Notes: generated by a model not told the origin, from the letters alone. A stretch of DNA of 5,749 nucleotides from an uncultured Eubacteriales bacterium (GCA_934417455.1 CAKRWK010000083.1:1-5749), one strand, 5' to 3'. Counted from the stretch's first letter, positions 1 to 5,749 are shown. A program made the numbers and translations.

Positions 1-294
1 GCCGCCACGGTCGAAAACGACGGTGGTAATGCCTTTTTCGAGTGCTCTTTTCGCAATCGTGTTGCCGATTTTTCTGGCGGCTTCCTTGTTGGAACCGTTG
101 CCTTCAAAAACGGCCTCGTATGTGTTGGCACTGACAAGTGTTACACCGTTGACATCGTCGATGATCTGAGCCGAAATGTTCGCGTTGGAGCGGTACACAG
201 CAAGACGCGGTCTCTCGGGCGTGCCGGAGATTTTGCCGCGGACACGGATGTGTCTCTTCAGGCGCTGTGCGTTACTGTCTGTTCTTTTAACCAT
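1..294 (-). CDS. rplR: 50S ribosomal protein L18, 5' part (cut by window edge)
   Basis: L18 binds 5S rRNA together with L5 and helps place it in the central protuberance of the 50S subunit. The ATG at 294-292 opens a frame of 98 codons that runs off the left edge without a stop. It begins [19 protein letters not shown] and contains the family's core [14 protein letters not shown] block (about residues 24-37), the AQIIDD stretch and, at the very edge, VVFDRGG, which in full-length proteins is followed by a YxGRV motif. Bacterial L18 is usually near 120 residues, so about 20 C-terminal residues lie outside the window. The start is set by an AAGGAGA site at 303-309, eight bases upstream of the ATG, inside the 19-bp gap after rplF. 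It follows rplF in the same direction, as in the standard spc order. Identity is secure; only the C-terminus is unseen. Confidence 0.96.
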   Translation of the reverse strand, partial: MVKRTDSNAQRLKRHIRVRGKISGTPERPRLAVYRSNANISAQIIDDVNGVTLVSANTYEAVFEGNGSNKEAARKIGNTIAKRALEKGITTVVFDRGG

Positions 295-313
295 TTGAAC
301 GCTCTCCTTTCAA

Positions 314-853
314 TTACTTACCGGTCTTTCCGGCCTTACGGCGGATTCTCTCACCGGTGTACTTAATGCCCTTGCCAAGGTACGGTTCAGGCGGTCTCTT
401 CGCTCTGATGATGGCTGCCATCTGGCCGACGGCCTGCTTGTCGATACCTTTGACGATGACGGTGTTGGAATCGGGTACTTCAAAGGTGATTCCGTTTTCT
501 TCTTCAAAAATCACGGGATGAGAATAACCGAGACCGAGGTTGAGTTTCTTGCCGGATTTTTCGGCTCTGTAACCGACACCGACAATCTCGAGTTTCTTCG
601 CATAGCCTTCCGTTACGCCGACAACCATGTTGTGGATGAGGGCACGGGTCAGGCCGTGAAGGGCGCGCATTTCCTTTTCGTCGTTCGGACGGGTGACGAG
701 AATCTCGTTGCCCTCGACTCTGATGCCGAGTTCTTTGTGGAAAGTCTCGCAAATTTCGCCCTTCGGACCTTTGACGGTAACGACGTTGCCGTCAGCAATC
801 GTAACTGTTACGCCGGCGGGAATGACGACCGGTGTTCTACCAATTCTTGACAT
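314..853 (-). CDS. rplF: 50S ribosomal protein L6
   Basis: L6 is a two-domain 50S protein near the factor-binding site, contacting the sarcin-ricin loop region of 23S rRNA. The product is 179 residues, the normal length. It starts [15 protein letters not shown], carries GPKGE near residue 30, and ends with the second-domain signature region [13 protein letters not shown] followed by [10 protein letters not shown] longer in-frame reading extends to 907, but those 18 extra codons overlap the end of rpsH and are not L6-like. The ATG at 853-851 has a GGGGAGG site seven bases upstream and begins with the family's standard N-terminus, so it is chosen. One small oddity: the signature usually reads PYKGKG, and here the K is L. 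It lies 19 bp after rpsH and 19 bp before rplR. Confidence 0.98.
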   Translation of the reverse strand: MSRIGRTPVVIPAGVTVTIADGNVVTVKGPKGEICETFHKELGIRVEGNEILVTRPNDEKEMRALHGLTRALIHNMVVGVTEGYAKKLEIVGVGYRAEKSGKKLNLGLGYSHPVIFEEENGITFEVPDSNTVIVKGIDKQAVGQMAAIIRAKRPPEPYLGKGIKYTGERIRRKAGKTGK

Positions 854-860
854 TCTGTTA

Positions 861-869
861 TCCTCCCCT
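861..869 (-). promoter_or_regulatory. Ribosome binding site that fixes the rplF start
   Basis: On the minus strand the sequence reads AGGGGAGGA, ending seven bases before the ATG at 853-851. It lies between the rpsH stop and rplF. It supports the internal ATG over the upstream in-frame start at 907, which lies inside rpsH and would add 18 residues absent from the L6 family. Confidence 0.85.
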
Positions 870-872
870 GTA

Positions 873-1271
873 TTACCATACGAAGGCGAGAACTTCGCCG
901 CCGACATTGGCTTCTCTTGCTTTCTTGTCCGTCATGACACCCTTGGAGGTGGAAACGATGGCAATGCCGAGGCCGTTCATGACCTTGGGCATATCTTCGC
1001 AGTTGGTGTAAATACGGAGACCGGGTTTGGAAACGCGGCGAAGACCGTGAATGACCTTCTGCTTGCCGGGCGCGTACTTCAGCGTGATGCGGATGATTCC
1101 CTGCTTGCCGTCCTCAACAATCTGAACACCTTTGATATAGCCTTCGTCAAGAAGAATCTGAGCGATGGACTTTTTCAGGTTGGACGCGGGAACGTCAACG
1201 GTGGGATGCTTGGCATCGTTTGCGTTACGGATTCTTGTAAGCATATCTGCAATAACATCTGAAATTTGCAT
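873..1271 (-). CDS. rpsH: 30S ribosomal protein S8
   Basis: S8 is a primary 16S rRNA-binding protein that organises the central domain of the 30S subunit; in E. coli it also represses the spc operon by binding its mRNA. The 132-residue product has normal length. It begins [18 protein letters not shown], the usual N-terminus, and ends with the family signature [20 protein letters not shown] followed by the typical [10 protein letters not shown]-terminus. The start ATG at 1271-1269 has a strong AGGAGGA site at 1279-1285, seven bases upstream. Unlike its neighbours it is preceded by a 158-bp gap with possible RNA structure, so its translation is not tightly coupled to rpsN. Downstream, rplF begins after 19 bp. 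Confidence 0.98.
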   Translation of the reverse strand: MQISDVIADMLTRIRNANDAKHPTVDVPASNLKKSIAQILLDEGYIKGVQIVEDGKQGIIRITLKYAPGKQKVIHGLRRVSKPGLRIYTNCEDMPKVMNGLGIAIVSTSKGVMTDKKAREANVGGEVLAFVW

Positions 1272-1429
1272 GATTGTATCCTCCTATATGCAAGGTTTTT
1301 GTTTCTTGCTGCTGTTTGACAGCGGCTGACCGACGGTTAAAACGCAAGGTGTTGTTTGAAATGTCAACAACCTTTTTGCGTTTTCCTGTCGATAGTTATA
1401 GAGAATGTATCTCTTTATTCCAGGTAAAA
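1272..1429 (-). other. rpsN-rpsH intergenic region, the only large gap in the cluster
   Basis: This 158-bp spacer separates the rpsN stop from the rpsH start in a cluster where the other gaps are 62 bp or less. No plausible small ORF with a ribosome binding site was found on either strand. It holds a long imperfect hairpin (1339-1384), two small inverted repeats (AGAGA-5 nt-TCTCT at 1400-1414 and GCTGT-TTG-ACAGC at 1311-1323) and the rpsH ribosome binding site at 1279-1285. A TTGACA hexamer occurs on the minus strand at 1362-1367 but lacks a good -10 partner. It is probably part of the polycistronic message, as a structured spacer. Confidence 0.7.
1339..1384 (-). promoter_or_regulatory. Imperfect long hairpin in the rpsN-rpsH spacer
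   Basis: On the plus strand AAAACGCAA (1339-1347) pairs exactly with TTGCGTTTT (1376-1384). Inside it, GGTGTTG (1348-1354) pairs with CAACAACC (1365-1372) with one bulged A at 1369. The arms are interrupted by an unpaired TTT at 1373-1375, and the apical loop is ten bases (1355-1364). About sixteen base pairs form in total. In the mRNA sense the stem ends in GCGTTTT and is followed by AACC, so there is no proper U-tract; it is not a canonical terminator, though it could act as a weak attenuator, a processing site or a protein-binding element. Function is inference only; the pairing is seen directly. Confidence 0.5.
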
Positions 1430-1615
1430 TTACCAAGAAGCCTTTCTGACACCCGGAATCTCGCCTTTGTAAGCGCGTTCACGGAAGCAGATACGGCAAA
1501 TGCCGTACTTACGGAGGTAGGCATGAGGTCTACCGCAGATTTTGCATCTGTTATAAGCACGGGTGGAATACTTAGGCGTTTTCTGCTGCTTAAGTATCAT
1601 GGACTTCTTTGCCAT
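1430..1615 (-). CDS. rpsN: 30S ribosomal protein S14, zinc-binding type Z
   Basis: S14 sits in the head of the 30S subunit next to S3 and S10 and is needed for late head assembly. The product is 61 residues, the length of the short zinc form. It starts [16 protein letters not shown] and carries two CxxC pairs, C24-x2-C27 (in RCKICGRPH) and C40-x2-C43 (in GICRICFRE), which bind one zinc ion. It ends with the invariant IPGVRKASW. The zinc-free type of about 100 residues is excluded by length and cysteines. The start ATG at 1615-1613 has an AAGGAGG site seven bases upstream that overlaps the rplE stop codon. The gap to rplE is 12 bp; after the stop comes the 158-bp spacer before rpsH. In some Firmicutes a second, zinc-independent copy exists elsewhere under Zur control; this window cannot show that. 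Confidence 0.98.
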   Translation of the reverse strand: MAKKSMILKQQKTPKYSTRAYNRCKICGRPHAYLRKYGICRICFRERAYKGEIPGVRKASW

Positions 1616-1627
1616 GTGAGTTCCTCC

Positions 1628-2170
1628 TTAATTTGCTGCAAAGGGAGCACCCATCAGGGTGAGCATCTCTTTGGCTTCTTCATCCGAGCGGGCCGTGGTA
1701 ACGAACACAATGTCCATACCGCGAATCTTCTCGACCTTATCGTACTCGATTTCGGGGAAAATCAACTGTTCTTTCAGACCGAGGGCATAGTTGCCGCGGC
1801 CGTCGAAACCATTCGGGTTGATACCCTTGAAGTCGCGGACTCTGGGAAGAGCAAAGCTGAAGAGTTTATCCATAAACTCATACATCTTCTCGCCGCGGAG
1901 CGTAACCTTCACGCCGATTTTCATGCCTTCACGGAGTTTGAAGTTGGCAATGGACTTGCGGGCATAGGTGGGAACCGCCTTCTGACCGGAAATCAAGGTG
2001 ATTTCGTCGATGATGCTGTCGATGACCTTTGCGTTATCCTTGGCATCGCCGGCGCCGACGTTGATGACGATTTTGTCAAACTTCGGAATCTGCATCACGG
2101 ACTTGTAATTGAATTTGTTCATGAGTGCGGGAGCAACTTCATTCTTGTACTTATCGTAAAATCTCGACAT
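1628..2170 (-). CDS. rplE: 50S ribosomal protein L5
   Basis: L5 binds 5S rRNA and forms part of the central protuberance, contacting S13 across an intersubunit bridge and the P-site tRNA. The 180-residue product is the normal bacterial length. Visible family marks are [16 protein letters not shown] near residues 28-43, the signature region [17 protein letters not shown] (about 57-73) leading into [13 protein letters not shown], and the C-terminal block [20 protein letters not shown]. The ATG at 2170-2168 has a GGAGGT site at 2179-2184 that begins directly at the rplX stop codon, so the 14-bp junction is compact. In E. coli the S8 repressor site lies near the start of this gene; I see no clear equivalent structure in this short junction. 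Confidence 0.98.
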   Translation of the reverse strand: MSRFYDKYKNEVAPALMNKFNYKSVMQIPKFDKIVINVGAGDAKDNAKVIDSIIDEITLISGQKAVPTYARKSIANFKLREGMKIGVKVTLRGEKMYEFMDKLFSFALPRVRDFKGINPNGFDGRGNYALGLKEQLIFPEIEYDKVEKIRGMDIVFVTTARSDEEAKEMLTLMGAPFAAN

Positions 2171-2184
2171 CTCTTGCTACCTCC

Positions 2185-2517
2185 TCACTTGATTTCTGCG
2201 CCGCATTTGGCACAGACACGGGTCACGACGCGCTTGCCGTTTGCATCGGCAGACACGACACGGCGTACACGCACGCCTTTGTTGCACTTGGGGCAGACAA
2301 GCATGACTTTGGAGGCATAGAGCGCCGCCTCGGTCTTGATGATGGACGAAGCCTCACCCTGCTTGCGGGCCTTGTGGTGTTTGGAAACGACGTTCGCTCC
2401 CTGAACGATGACCTTTCCCTCTTCGGGAGCGGCCGCGATGACTTTACCGACGGTACCCTTCGATTTGCCGGAGATTACAACGACAGTGTCATCTTTTTTG
2501 ATATGCAGTTTACTCAT
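2185..2517 (-). CDS. rplX: 50S ribosomal protein L24, zinc-ribbon form
   Basis: L24 initiates 50S assembly by binding the 5' domain of 23S rRNA and later lies near the peptide exit. The 110-residue product begins [21 protein letters not shown], the KOW motif typical of the family (about residues 5-32), followed by [10 protein letters not shown]. In its C-terminal half it has two cysteine pairs, C75-x2-C78 (VCPKC) and C102-x2-C105 (VCAKCG), forming an apparent zinc ribbon found in many but not all bacterial L24 proteins. The ATG at 2517-2515 follows an AAAGGAGAA site at 2526-2533. It is 18 bp after rplN and 14 bp before rplE. Identity is secure; zinc binding is inferred from the motif. Confidence 0.98.
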   Translation of the reverse strand: MSKLHIKKDDTVVVISGKSKGTVGKVIAAAPEEGKVIVQGANVVSKHHKARKQGEASSIIKTEAALYASKVMLVCPKCNKGVRVRRVVSADANGKRVVTRVCAKCGAEIK

Positions 2518-2535
2518 TGTCTTGTTCTCCTTTCA

Positions 2536-2904
2536 TCAAAGCACTTCGGGCGCGAGAGACATGATTTTCGTGAAGTCATGTTCACGAAGTTCTCTTGCCA
2601 CAGGGCCAAAGATACGGGTTCCGCGGGGGGTCTTGTCATCTTTGAGAATAACGGCAGCGTTCTCATCAAAACGAATGTAAGAACCATCTGCACGGCGGGT
2701 TTCTTTCACGGTACGGACGACGACCGCTTTGACAACCTCACCTTTTTTAACAACGCCGCCGGGTGCTGCCTTCTTTACGCAACACACAACAATATCACCG
2801 ATACCGGCATAGCGACGTCCCGAGCCACCGAGCACGCGGATGCACATGAGTTCCTTGGCACCCGTGTTGTCGGCAACTTTCATTAACGATTGCTGCTGAA
2901 TCAC
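2536..2904 (-). CDS. rplN: 50S ribosomal protein L14 (GTG start)
   Basis: L14 lies at the subunit interface of the 50S, forms a bridge to 16S rRNA and is the docking site of the silencing factor RsfS. Read from the GTG at 2904-2902 the product is 122 residues, exactly the usual length, and begins (M)[17 protein letters not shown], the standard L14 N-terminus. The family signature falls at [21 protein letters not shown] and the protein ends [14 protein letters not shown] longer frame from a TTG at 2928 would add eight residues (MPKKEEKT) that contain the ribosome binding site itself, so it is rejected. The AGGAGG at 2913-2918 sits eight bases before the GTG. It is preceded by a 62-bp gap after rpsQ, where E. 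coli has the spc promoter; no good promoter is seen here. Confidence 0.97.
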   Translation of the reverse strand: MIQQQSLMKVADNTGAKELMCIRVLGGSGRRYAGIGDIVVCCVKKAAPGGVVKKGEVVKAVVVRTVKETRRADGSYIRFDENAAVILKDDKTPRGTRIFGPVARELREHDFTKIMSLAPEVL

Positions 2905-2966
2905 TGTTTTTTCCTCCTTTTTCGGCAAGCCTTTAACCTGCTTACTGGTGTAGTGACTTTCTTAAC
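2905..2966 (-). other. rpsQ-rplN spacer (S10/spc operon boundary in E. coli)
   Basis: This 62-bp spacer is the second-largest in the window. Apart from the rplN ribosome binding site I see no -35/-10 pair, no stable hairpin and no T-run terminator. That fits read-through from the S10 genes into the spc genes in one transcript, as is known in Firmicutes such as Bacillus. Confidence 0.6.
2913..2918 (-). promoter_or_regulatory. Ribosome binding site that fixes the GTG start of rplN
   Basis: On the minus strand AGGAGG lies eight bases before the GTG at 2904-2902, in an A-rich context. It argues for the GTG start and against the upstream in-frame TTG at 2928, which would place this site inside the coding sequence. 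Confidence 0.85.
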
Positions 2967-3227
2967 TTATTTCGCCTTTTCGATGACTTCGACAAGTCTC
3001 CATCTCTTCGTAGCGGAGAGAGGTCTTGTTTCCATCACGGAAACGGTGTCGCCGATACCGCAGACATTGCCTTCGTCATGCGCATGGATTTTCACGGTTC
3101 TTTTCATGATTTTTCCGTACTTCGGATGACGTACGTTATCCACAATCGCAACGACGATGGTCTTGTCCATTTTGTCGCTGACAACTTTACCGACTCTGAC
3201 TTTTCTGCTTGTTTTACGGTCTTCCAT
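2967..3227 (-). CDS. rpsQ: 30S ribosomal protein S17
   Basis: S17 is a primary 16S rRNA-binding protein with an OB fold that stabilises the 5' and central domains of the 30S. From the ATG at 3227-3225 the product has 86 residues, a normal length, starting [20 protein letters not shown]. The signature [13 protein letters not shown] lies in the C-terminal half, followed by [13 protein letters not shown]. Another in-frame ATG at 3242 overlaps the rpmC stop as TGATG and would add MEVEQ. However, the only good ribosome binding site, GGAGGT at 3235-3240, falls inside that extension and sits seven bases before the second ATG, so the shorter start is preferred. The extension cannot be fully excluded because stop-start overlap would allow reinitiation. 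Confidence 0.95.
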   Translation of the reverse strand: MEDRKTSRKVRVGKVVSDKMDKTIVVAIVDNVRHPKYGKIMKRTVKIHAHDEGNVCGIGDTVSVMETRPLSATKRWRLVEVIEKAK

Positions 3228-3234
3228 CTGTTCT

Positions 3235-3240
3235 ACCTCC
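3235..3240 (-). promoter_or_regulatory. Ribosome binding site deciding the rpsQ start
   Basis: GGAGGT on the minus strand begins just after the rpmC stop codon (3244-3242) and ends seven bases before the ATG at 3227-3225. The alternative ATG at 3242-3240 overlaps the rpmC stop and has only a weak purine stretch upstream, so this site favours the downstream start. Confidence 0.8.
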
Positions 3241-3241
3241 A

Positions 3242-3430
3242 TCAGGCATTCTTCTCACAGAGAACGGTCATGATGCGAGCGATGTCGCGCTTCACGTCTG
3301 TGATTTTGTGAGGGTTGTCAAGCTGGTTGATGGCCAGTTGGAAACGAAGATTGAAAAGTTCTTCTTTGAGCGCGCCGAGTTTTGCATTGAGTTCTTCGGC
3401 GGTCATCTCTCTGAGTTCATTCGCCTTCAT
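3242..3430 (-). CDS. rpmC: 50S ribosomal protein L29
   Basis: L29 is a small helical protein at the peptide exit tunnel rim beside L23, part of the docking platform for trigger factor and SRP. The 62-residue product has the usual length. It begins [18 protein letters not shown], continues with the typical [20 protein letters not shown] helix and ends with the conserved second-helix stretch [12 protein letters not shown]. The ATG at 3430-3428 is three bases after the rplP stop; its AGGAGGG site (3438-3444) is embedded in the last codons of rplP, pointing to translational coupling. Its own stop lies immediately before the rpsQ ribosome binding site. Confidence 0.97.
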   Translation of the reverse strand: MKANELREMTAEELNAKLGALKEELFNLRFQLAINQLDNPHKITDVKRDIARIMTVLCEKNA

Positions 3431-3433
3431 TGA

Positions 3434-3865
3434 TTAGCCCTCCTCTTTGGTTTCTAAATCTGCCTTGGTGACAAACTTGCACTTGATGGGCAGTTTGTGG
3501 CTGGCAAGACGCATTGCTTCTTTGGCCTGTTCTTCGGAAATACCGTCCATCTCGAACATGACGCGGCCGGGTTTCACGACGGCCACCCAGTATTCGGGCG
3601 AACCTTTACCGGAACCCATTCGGGTTTCGGCCGGTTTTTCCGTAATCGGCTTATCGGGGAAAATTTTAATCCAGACCTGACCGCCACGCTTGATATATCT
3701 CGTCATAGCGATACGGGCGGCTTCAATCTGATTGGATTTGATCCAAGCCGGCTCCAGAGCCACAAGGCCGTAAGAGCCGTTCGTGATCTTGTTGCCGCGA
3801 AGGGCCTTGCCCTTCAGACGGCCACGCTGAACACGTCTGTACTTAACTCTCTTAGGCATTAACAT
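3434..3865 (-). CDS. rplP: 50S ribosomal protein L16
   Basis: L16 binds near the A-site tRNA and the peptidyl transferase region and is needed for late 50S maturation. The 143-residue product is of normal length. It starts [19 protein letters not shown], with a family-typical MLxPKR beginning that supports the first ATG (3865) rather than the in-frame ATG two codons later. Both L16 signatures are present: [12 protein letters not shown] and [12 protein letters not shown]. The ATG overlaps the rpsC stop by one base (TAATG), and an AGGAGGG site at 3875-3881 lies in the last codons of rpsC nine bases upstream, so the two genes are probably translationally coupled. The C-terminus ends in an acidic ETKEEG tail. 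rpmC follows after three bases. Confidence 0.98.
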   Translation of the reverse strand: MLMPKRVKYRRVQRGRLKGKALRGNKITNGSYGLVALEPAWIKSNQIEAARIAMTRYIKRGGQVWIKIFPDKPITEKPAETRMGSGKGSPEYWVAVVKPGRVMFEMDGISEEQAKEAMRLASHKLPIKCKFVTKADLETKEEG

Positions 3866-4638
3866 TATTTTCTGCCCTCCTCTGCGTTCTTTCTGAAGGG
3901 ACGGCGTTCACCGTTTCCTCTGTTGTCTCTGTTCTGAGGACGACGGTTGTTGTCGTTTCTGCGGGGACGTCTTTCCTGACGCTCGTTTCTGCCGCCTTCG
4001 GCAAGATTCTCCGCAAGAACTTCACCTTTGTAAATCCAGACTTTGACGCCGACTTTACCGTAGGTGGTGTTGGCTTCCCAGAAACCGTAGTCAATATCGG
4101 CTCTGAGAGTCTGAAGAGGAATGGTGCCCTCATGATAGTGTTCGGTACGAGCGATTTCAGCACCGCCGAGACGGCCGGAGCAACTCACTTTGATACCTTT
4201 TGCGCCGAGTCTCATGGTTCTGCCGATGGCCAGTTTCATGGCGCGGCGGAAGGAAACTCTCTTTTCCAGTTGTGCCGCAATGGATTCGGCAACGAGCTGC
4301 GCGTTGATGTCGGGATTCTTGATTTCGATGACGTTGACGATGACGGGACGGCCGATCATCTTCTCAAGTTCACCTCTGAGTTTTTCGATTTCAGCGCCGT
4401 GAAAACCGATGACAACGCCCGGTTTTGCGCACTGAATAAAGACTCTGACACGGTTAGCGTCGCGCTCGATTTCGACTTTCGGCACGCCCGCACCCTGCAG
4501 TTTCTTTTTGATATACTCTCTGATCCGGTAGTCGGAAACAAGGGTATCGCCGAAGTCCTTGTCTTCCACGAACCAACGGGAATCCCAGTTTTTGATAACG
4601 CCAACTCGCAGACCGTGCGGATTAACTTTCTGTCCCAT
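3865..4638 (-). CDS. rpsC: 30S ribosomal protein S3 with Arg/Asn-rich C-terminal tail
   Basis: S3 forms the mRNA entry site in the 30S head with S4 and S5 and takes part in mRNA unwinding. The 257-residue product starts [14 protein letters not shown]. It has an N-terminal domain with a type II KH fold, whose GxxG loop reads G78-F-H-G81 in [14 protein letters not shown], and a C-terminal domain with [13 protein letters not shown] (about 154-166), LRADIDYG and [10 protein letters not shown]. Basic residues R131, R132 and K135, equivalent to the E. coli helicase-patch residues, are kept. From about residue 213 a low-complexity tail with 14 Arg and 8 Asn in 45 residues extends past the usual end; typical S3 is about 210-235 residues. 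It begins one base after the rplV stop, with an AAGGAGGT site at 4647-4654, and overlaps rplP by one base. Confidence 0.98.
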   Translation of the reverse strand: MGQKVNPHGLRVGVIKNWDSRWFVEDKDFGDTLVSDYRIREYIKKKLQGAGVPKVEIERDANRVRVFIQCAKPGVVIGFHGAEIEKLRGELEKMIGRPVIVNVIEIKNPDINAQLVAESIAAQLEKRVSFRRAMKLAIGRTMRLGAKGIKVSCSGRLGGAEIARTEHYHEGTIPLQTLRADIDYGFWEANTTYGKVGVKVWIYKGEVLAENLAEGGRNERQERRPRRNDNNRRPQNRDNRGNGERRPFRKNAEEGRK

Positions 4639-4639
4639 G

Positions 4640-4981
4640 TCAGCCGACCTCCTTCTCTTTTACTGTAAGTGTTACATGGCTGGTTCTCTTCAGAATCTGG
4701 AACGCTCTTCCCTGTGCTCTGGGCTGTACACGCTTCAGCGTGGGGCCGGGGCATACGAAGCATTCAGAAACGTAGAGTTTACTTGTATCCATGCCGAAAT
4801 TGTGTTCCGCGTTTGCTACCGCGCTCTTCAGGAGCTTAATCAGATCTTCGCTGGCGATTTTGTTGGTGTTCTTCAGAATCGCCATCGCCTTGTCGGCATC
4901 TTTGCCTCTGATAAGGTCAAGAACAATCTGAACTTTACGCGGAGAAATTCTCACATGTTTAAGATGTGCTTTTGCTTCCAT
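4640..4981 (-). CDS. rplV: 50S ribosomal protein L22
   Basis: L22 binds all six domains of 23S rRNA; its extended beta-hairpin lines the nascent peptide exit tunnel at the constriction, where mutations can give macrolide resistance. The 113-residue product is of normal length. It begins [20 protein letters not shown] and carries the family signature in [10 protein letters not shown] followed by the conserved [10 protein letters not shown] (about residues 83-107). The hairpin region [15 protein letters not shown] is complete, without insertion or deletion. The ATG at 4981-4979 has an AGGAGG site at 4991-4996, nine bases upstream. It follows rpsS by 18 bp and is followed by rpsC after a single base, a junction that suggests coupled translation. 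Confidence 0.98.
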   Translation of the reverse strand: MEAKAHLKHVRISPRKVQIVLDLIRGKDADKAMAILKNTNKIASEDLIKLLKSAVANAEHNFGMDTSKLYVSECFVCPGPTLKRVQPRAQGRAFQILKRTSHVTLTVKEKEVG

Positions 4982-4999
4982 TCGGAATTGCCTCCTCTA

Positions 5000-5281
5000 T
5001 TAGTTTCCGTTGTTCGATGTTTTAGAGCCCGCATGTCCCTTGAAGGTACGGGTCAGTGCGAATTCGCCGAGCTTGTGTCCGACCATGTCTTCCACGATAT
5101 ACACCGGCACATGCTTGCGTCCGTCGTGGACGGCAATGGTGTGACCGACGAATTCCGGGAAGATGGTGGAAGAACGGGACCAGGTTTTCAGCACCTTTTT
5201 CTCATTTTTTTCATTCATAGCGACAATACGGTCGAAAAGTTTCTTTTCAACGTAGGGCGCTTTCTTCAAACTTCTGCTCAT
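5000..5281 (-). CDS. rpsS: 30S ribosomal protein S19
   Basis: S19 pairs with S13 in the 30S head and contacts 16S rRNA near the A site and an intersubunit bridge. The 93-residue product is of normal length, starting [19 protein letters not shown]. The family signature is visible as [25 protein letters not shown] in the second half, followed by the typical [10 protein letters not shown]. The C-terminus is a short polar SNNGN tail. The ATG at 5281-5279 has an AAGGAG site at 5289-5294, seven bases upstream. It lies 18 bp after rplB and 18 bp before rplV, in the standard S10 order. Confidence 0.98.
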   Translation of the reverse strand: MSRSLKKAPYVEKKLFDRIVAMNEKNEKKVLKTWSRSSTIFPEFVGHTIAVHDGRKHVPVYIVEDMVGHKLGEFALTRTFKGHAGSKTSNNGN

Positions 5282-5299
5282 CGTTATTCTCCTTACCCA

Positions 5300-5749
5300 T
5301 TACTTCGCGTTTCTGCGCTTAATGATGAACTTGTTGGTTCTGGCCTTCTTGTTTCTCGTCTTATAACCGAGAGCAGGCTTGCCCCAAGGAGTAACAGGAC
5401 CGGGATGTCCGACAGGAGACTTACCTTCACCACCGCCGTGGGGGTGGTCGACAGGGTTCATAACGGAACCGCGGACGGTCGGACGGACACCGAGGTGACG
5501 GGTCTTACCGGCTTTACCGAGTTTGATGGTCTCATGTTCGAGGTTACCGACCTGACCGATGGTCGCGCGGCAATCCAGACGGATGATGCGGACTTCACCG
5601 GAAGGAAGACGAACCTGCGCGCTTCCGTTCTCTTTGGCCATCAGCTGAGCGAACGCACCGGCAGTGCGAACGAGCTGCGCGCCTTTGCCGGGGTACAGTT
5701 CAATGTTGTGGATGACGGTACCGACGGGAATGGCGGAAAGAGGAAGAAC
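5300..5749 (-). CDS. rplB: 50S ribosomal protein L2, 3' part (cut by window edge)
   Basis: L2 is one of the largest and most conserved 50S proteins; it supports subunit association, tRNA binding and the peptidyl transferase centre. The frame is open from the right edge for 149 codons before its TAA at 5302-5300. Bacterial L2 is about 275 residues, so roughly the C-terminal half is present. The visible part opens with [20 protein letters not shown], then [26 protein letters not shown], and the family signature [12 protein letters not shown] leading into the conserved [11 protein letters not shown] loop that approaches the peptidyl transferase centre. It ends [14 protein letters not shown] and a basic RRNAK tail. 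An internal ATG at 5641 is not the start, since the upstream 36 codons in frame are clearly L2. rpsS follows after 18 bp. Confidence 0.98.
   Translation of the reverse strand, partial: VLPLSAIPVGTVIHNIELYPGKGAQLVRTAGAFAQLMAKENGSAQVRLPSGEVRIIRLDCRATIGQVGNLEHETIKLGKAGKTRHLGVRPTVRGSVMNPVDHPHGGGEGKSPVGHPGPVTPWGKPALGYKTRNKKARTNKFIIKRRNAK

Noticed and set aside
693..1262. Plus-strand open frame of 189 codons antisense to rplF and rpsH
   Set aside because: Shadow of two secure ribosomal protein genes with no independent gene evidence.
1337..1367. Possible internal promoter upstream of rpsH (TTGACA on the minus strand at 1362-1367)
   Set aside because: The -35 hexamer is perfect, but the best -10 candidate (TTTTAA at 1337-1342, spacing 19) matches only three of six positions, and both elements lie inside the hairpin arms.
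1339..1384. The hairpin as a Rho-independent terminator
   Set aside because: In the transcribed direction the stem is followed by AACC after only four T's that belong to the stem; the core is AT-rich and bulged, and essential spc genes continue downstream.
1274..2320. Plus-strand open frame of 348 codons antisense to rpsN, rplE and part of rplX
   Set aside because: It runs opposite to secure ribosomal protein genes, has no ribosome binding site fitting a gene start, and its translation resembles no known family. It arises because the codon pattern of the minus-strand genes leaves this antisense frame free of stops.
2125..2886. Plus-strand open frame of 253 codons antisense to rplX and rplN
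   Set aside because: Shadow of two well-identified genes; no start signal or recognisable domain.
2905..2966. A spc-type promoter between rpsQ and rplN
   Set aside because: No acceptable -35/-10 pair was found on the minus strand; the spacer is explained by the rplN leader with its ribosome binding site.
4132..4668. Plus-strand open frame of 178 codons antisense to rpsC
   Set aside because: Shadow of rpsC; no ribosome binding site and low-complexity, non-family translation.
1..5749. CRISPR arrays, tRNA/rRNA genes, insertion sequences, phage or defence genes
   Set aside because: Nearly every base is accounted for by contiguous ribosomal protein genes in canonical order; no spaced repeats, cloverleaf, transposase or terminal inverted repeats were seen.

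Overview
This window is a continuous stretch of the bacterial S10-spc ribosomal protein cluster, read entirely from the minus strand. In transcription order (right to left) the genes are rplB (3' part), rpsS, rplV, rpsC, rplP, rpmC, rpsQ, rplN, rplX, rplE, rpsN, rpsH, rplF and rplR (5' part). This is the canonical bacterial order with no insertion, deletion or rearrangement. Both edges cut through genes, so the transcription unit continues on both sides (by family knowledge, rplW/rplD/rplC/rpsJ upstream and rpsE/rpmD/rplO/secY downstream).

The organism looks like a Gram-positive Firmicute, most likely Clostridia and possibly in or near the Ruminococcaceae/Oscillospiraceae; this is inferred from protein style, not from a search. 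Supporting points are strong AGGAGG-type ribosome binding sites before every gene whose start is visible, the short zinc-binding (type Z) S14 with two CxxC pairs, a zinc-ribbon form of L24, an S3 with a long Arg/Asn-rich tail, and no detectable promoter between rpsQ and rplN, where E. coli separates its S10 and spc operons. Base composition is roughly balanced, slightly GC-rich.

Layout: 5749-3865 holds the L2-S19-L22-S3 block; 3865-2967 holds L16-L29-S17, with one-base or few-base junctions that suggest translational coupling; 2904-1430 holds L14-L24-L5-S14; 1429-1272 is the only sizeable intergenic gap (158 bp) and contains an imperfect long hairpin; 1271-1 holds S8-L6-L18. All other gaps are 62 bp or less, most of them under 20 bp. 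I see no convincing Rho-independent terminator and no convincing promoter.

Together the genes supply core proteins of both subunits: L2, L14, L16, L22, L24, L29, L6, and the 5S-associated L5 and L18 for the 50S; S3, S8, S14, S17 and S19 for the 30S. I found no hidden novel system. The points worth a second look are the structured rpsN-rpsH gap, the non-basic GxxG loop in the S3 KH domain, the S3 tail, and a few start-codon details. The long plus-strand open frames are antisense shadows of these genes.
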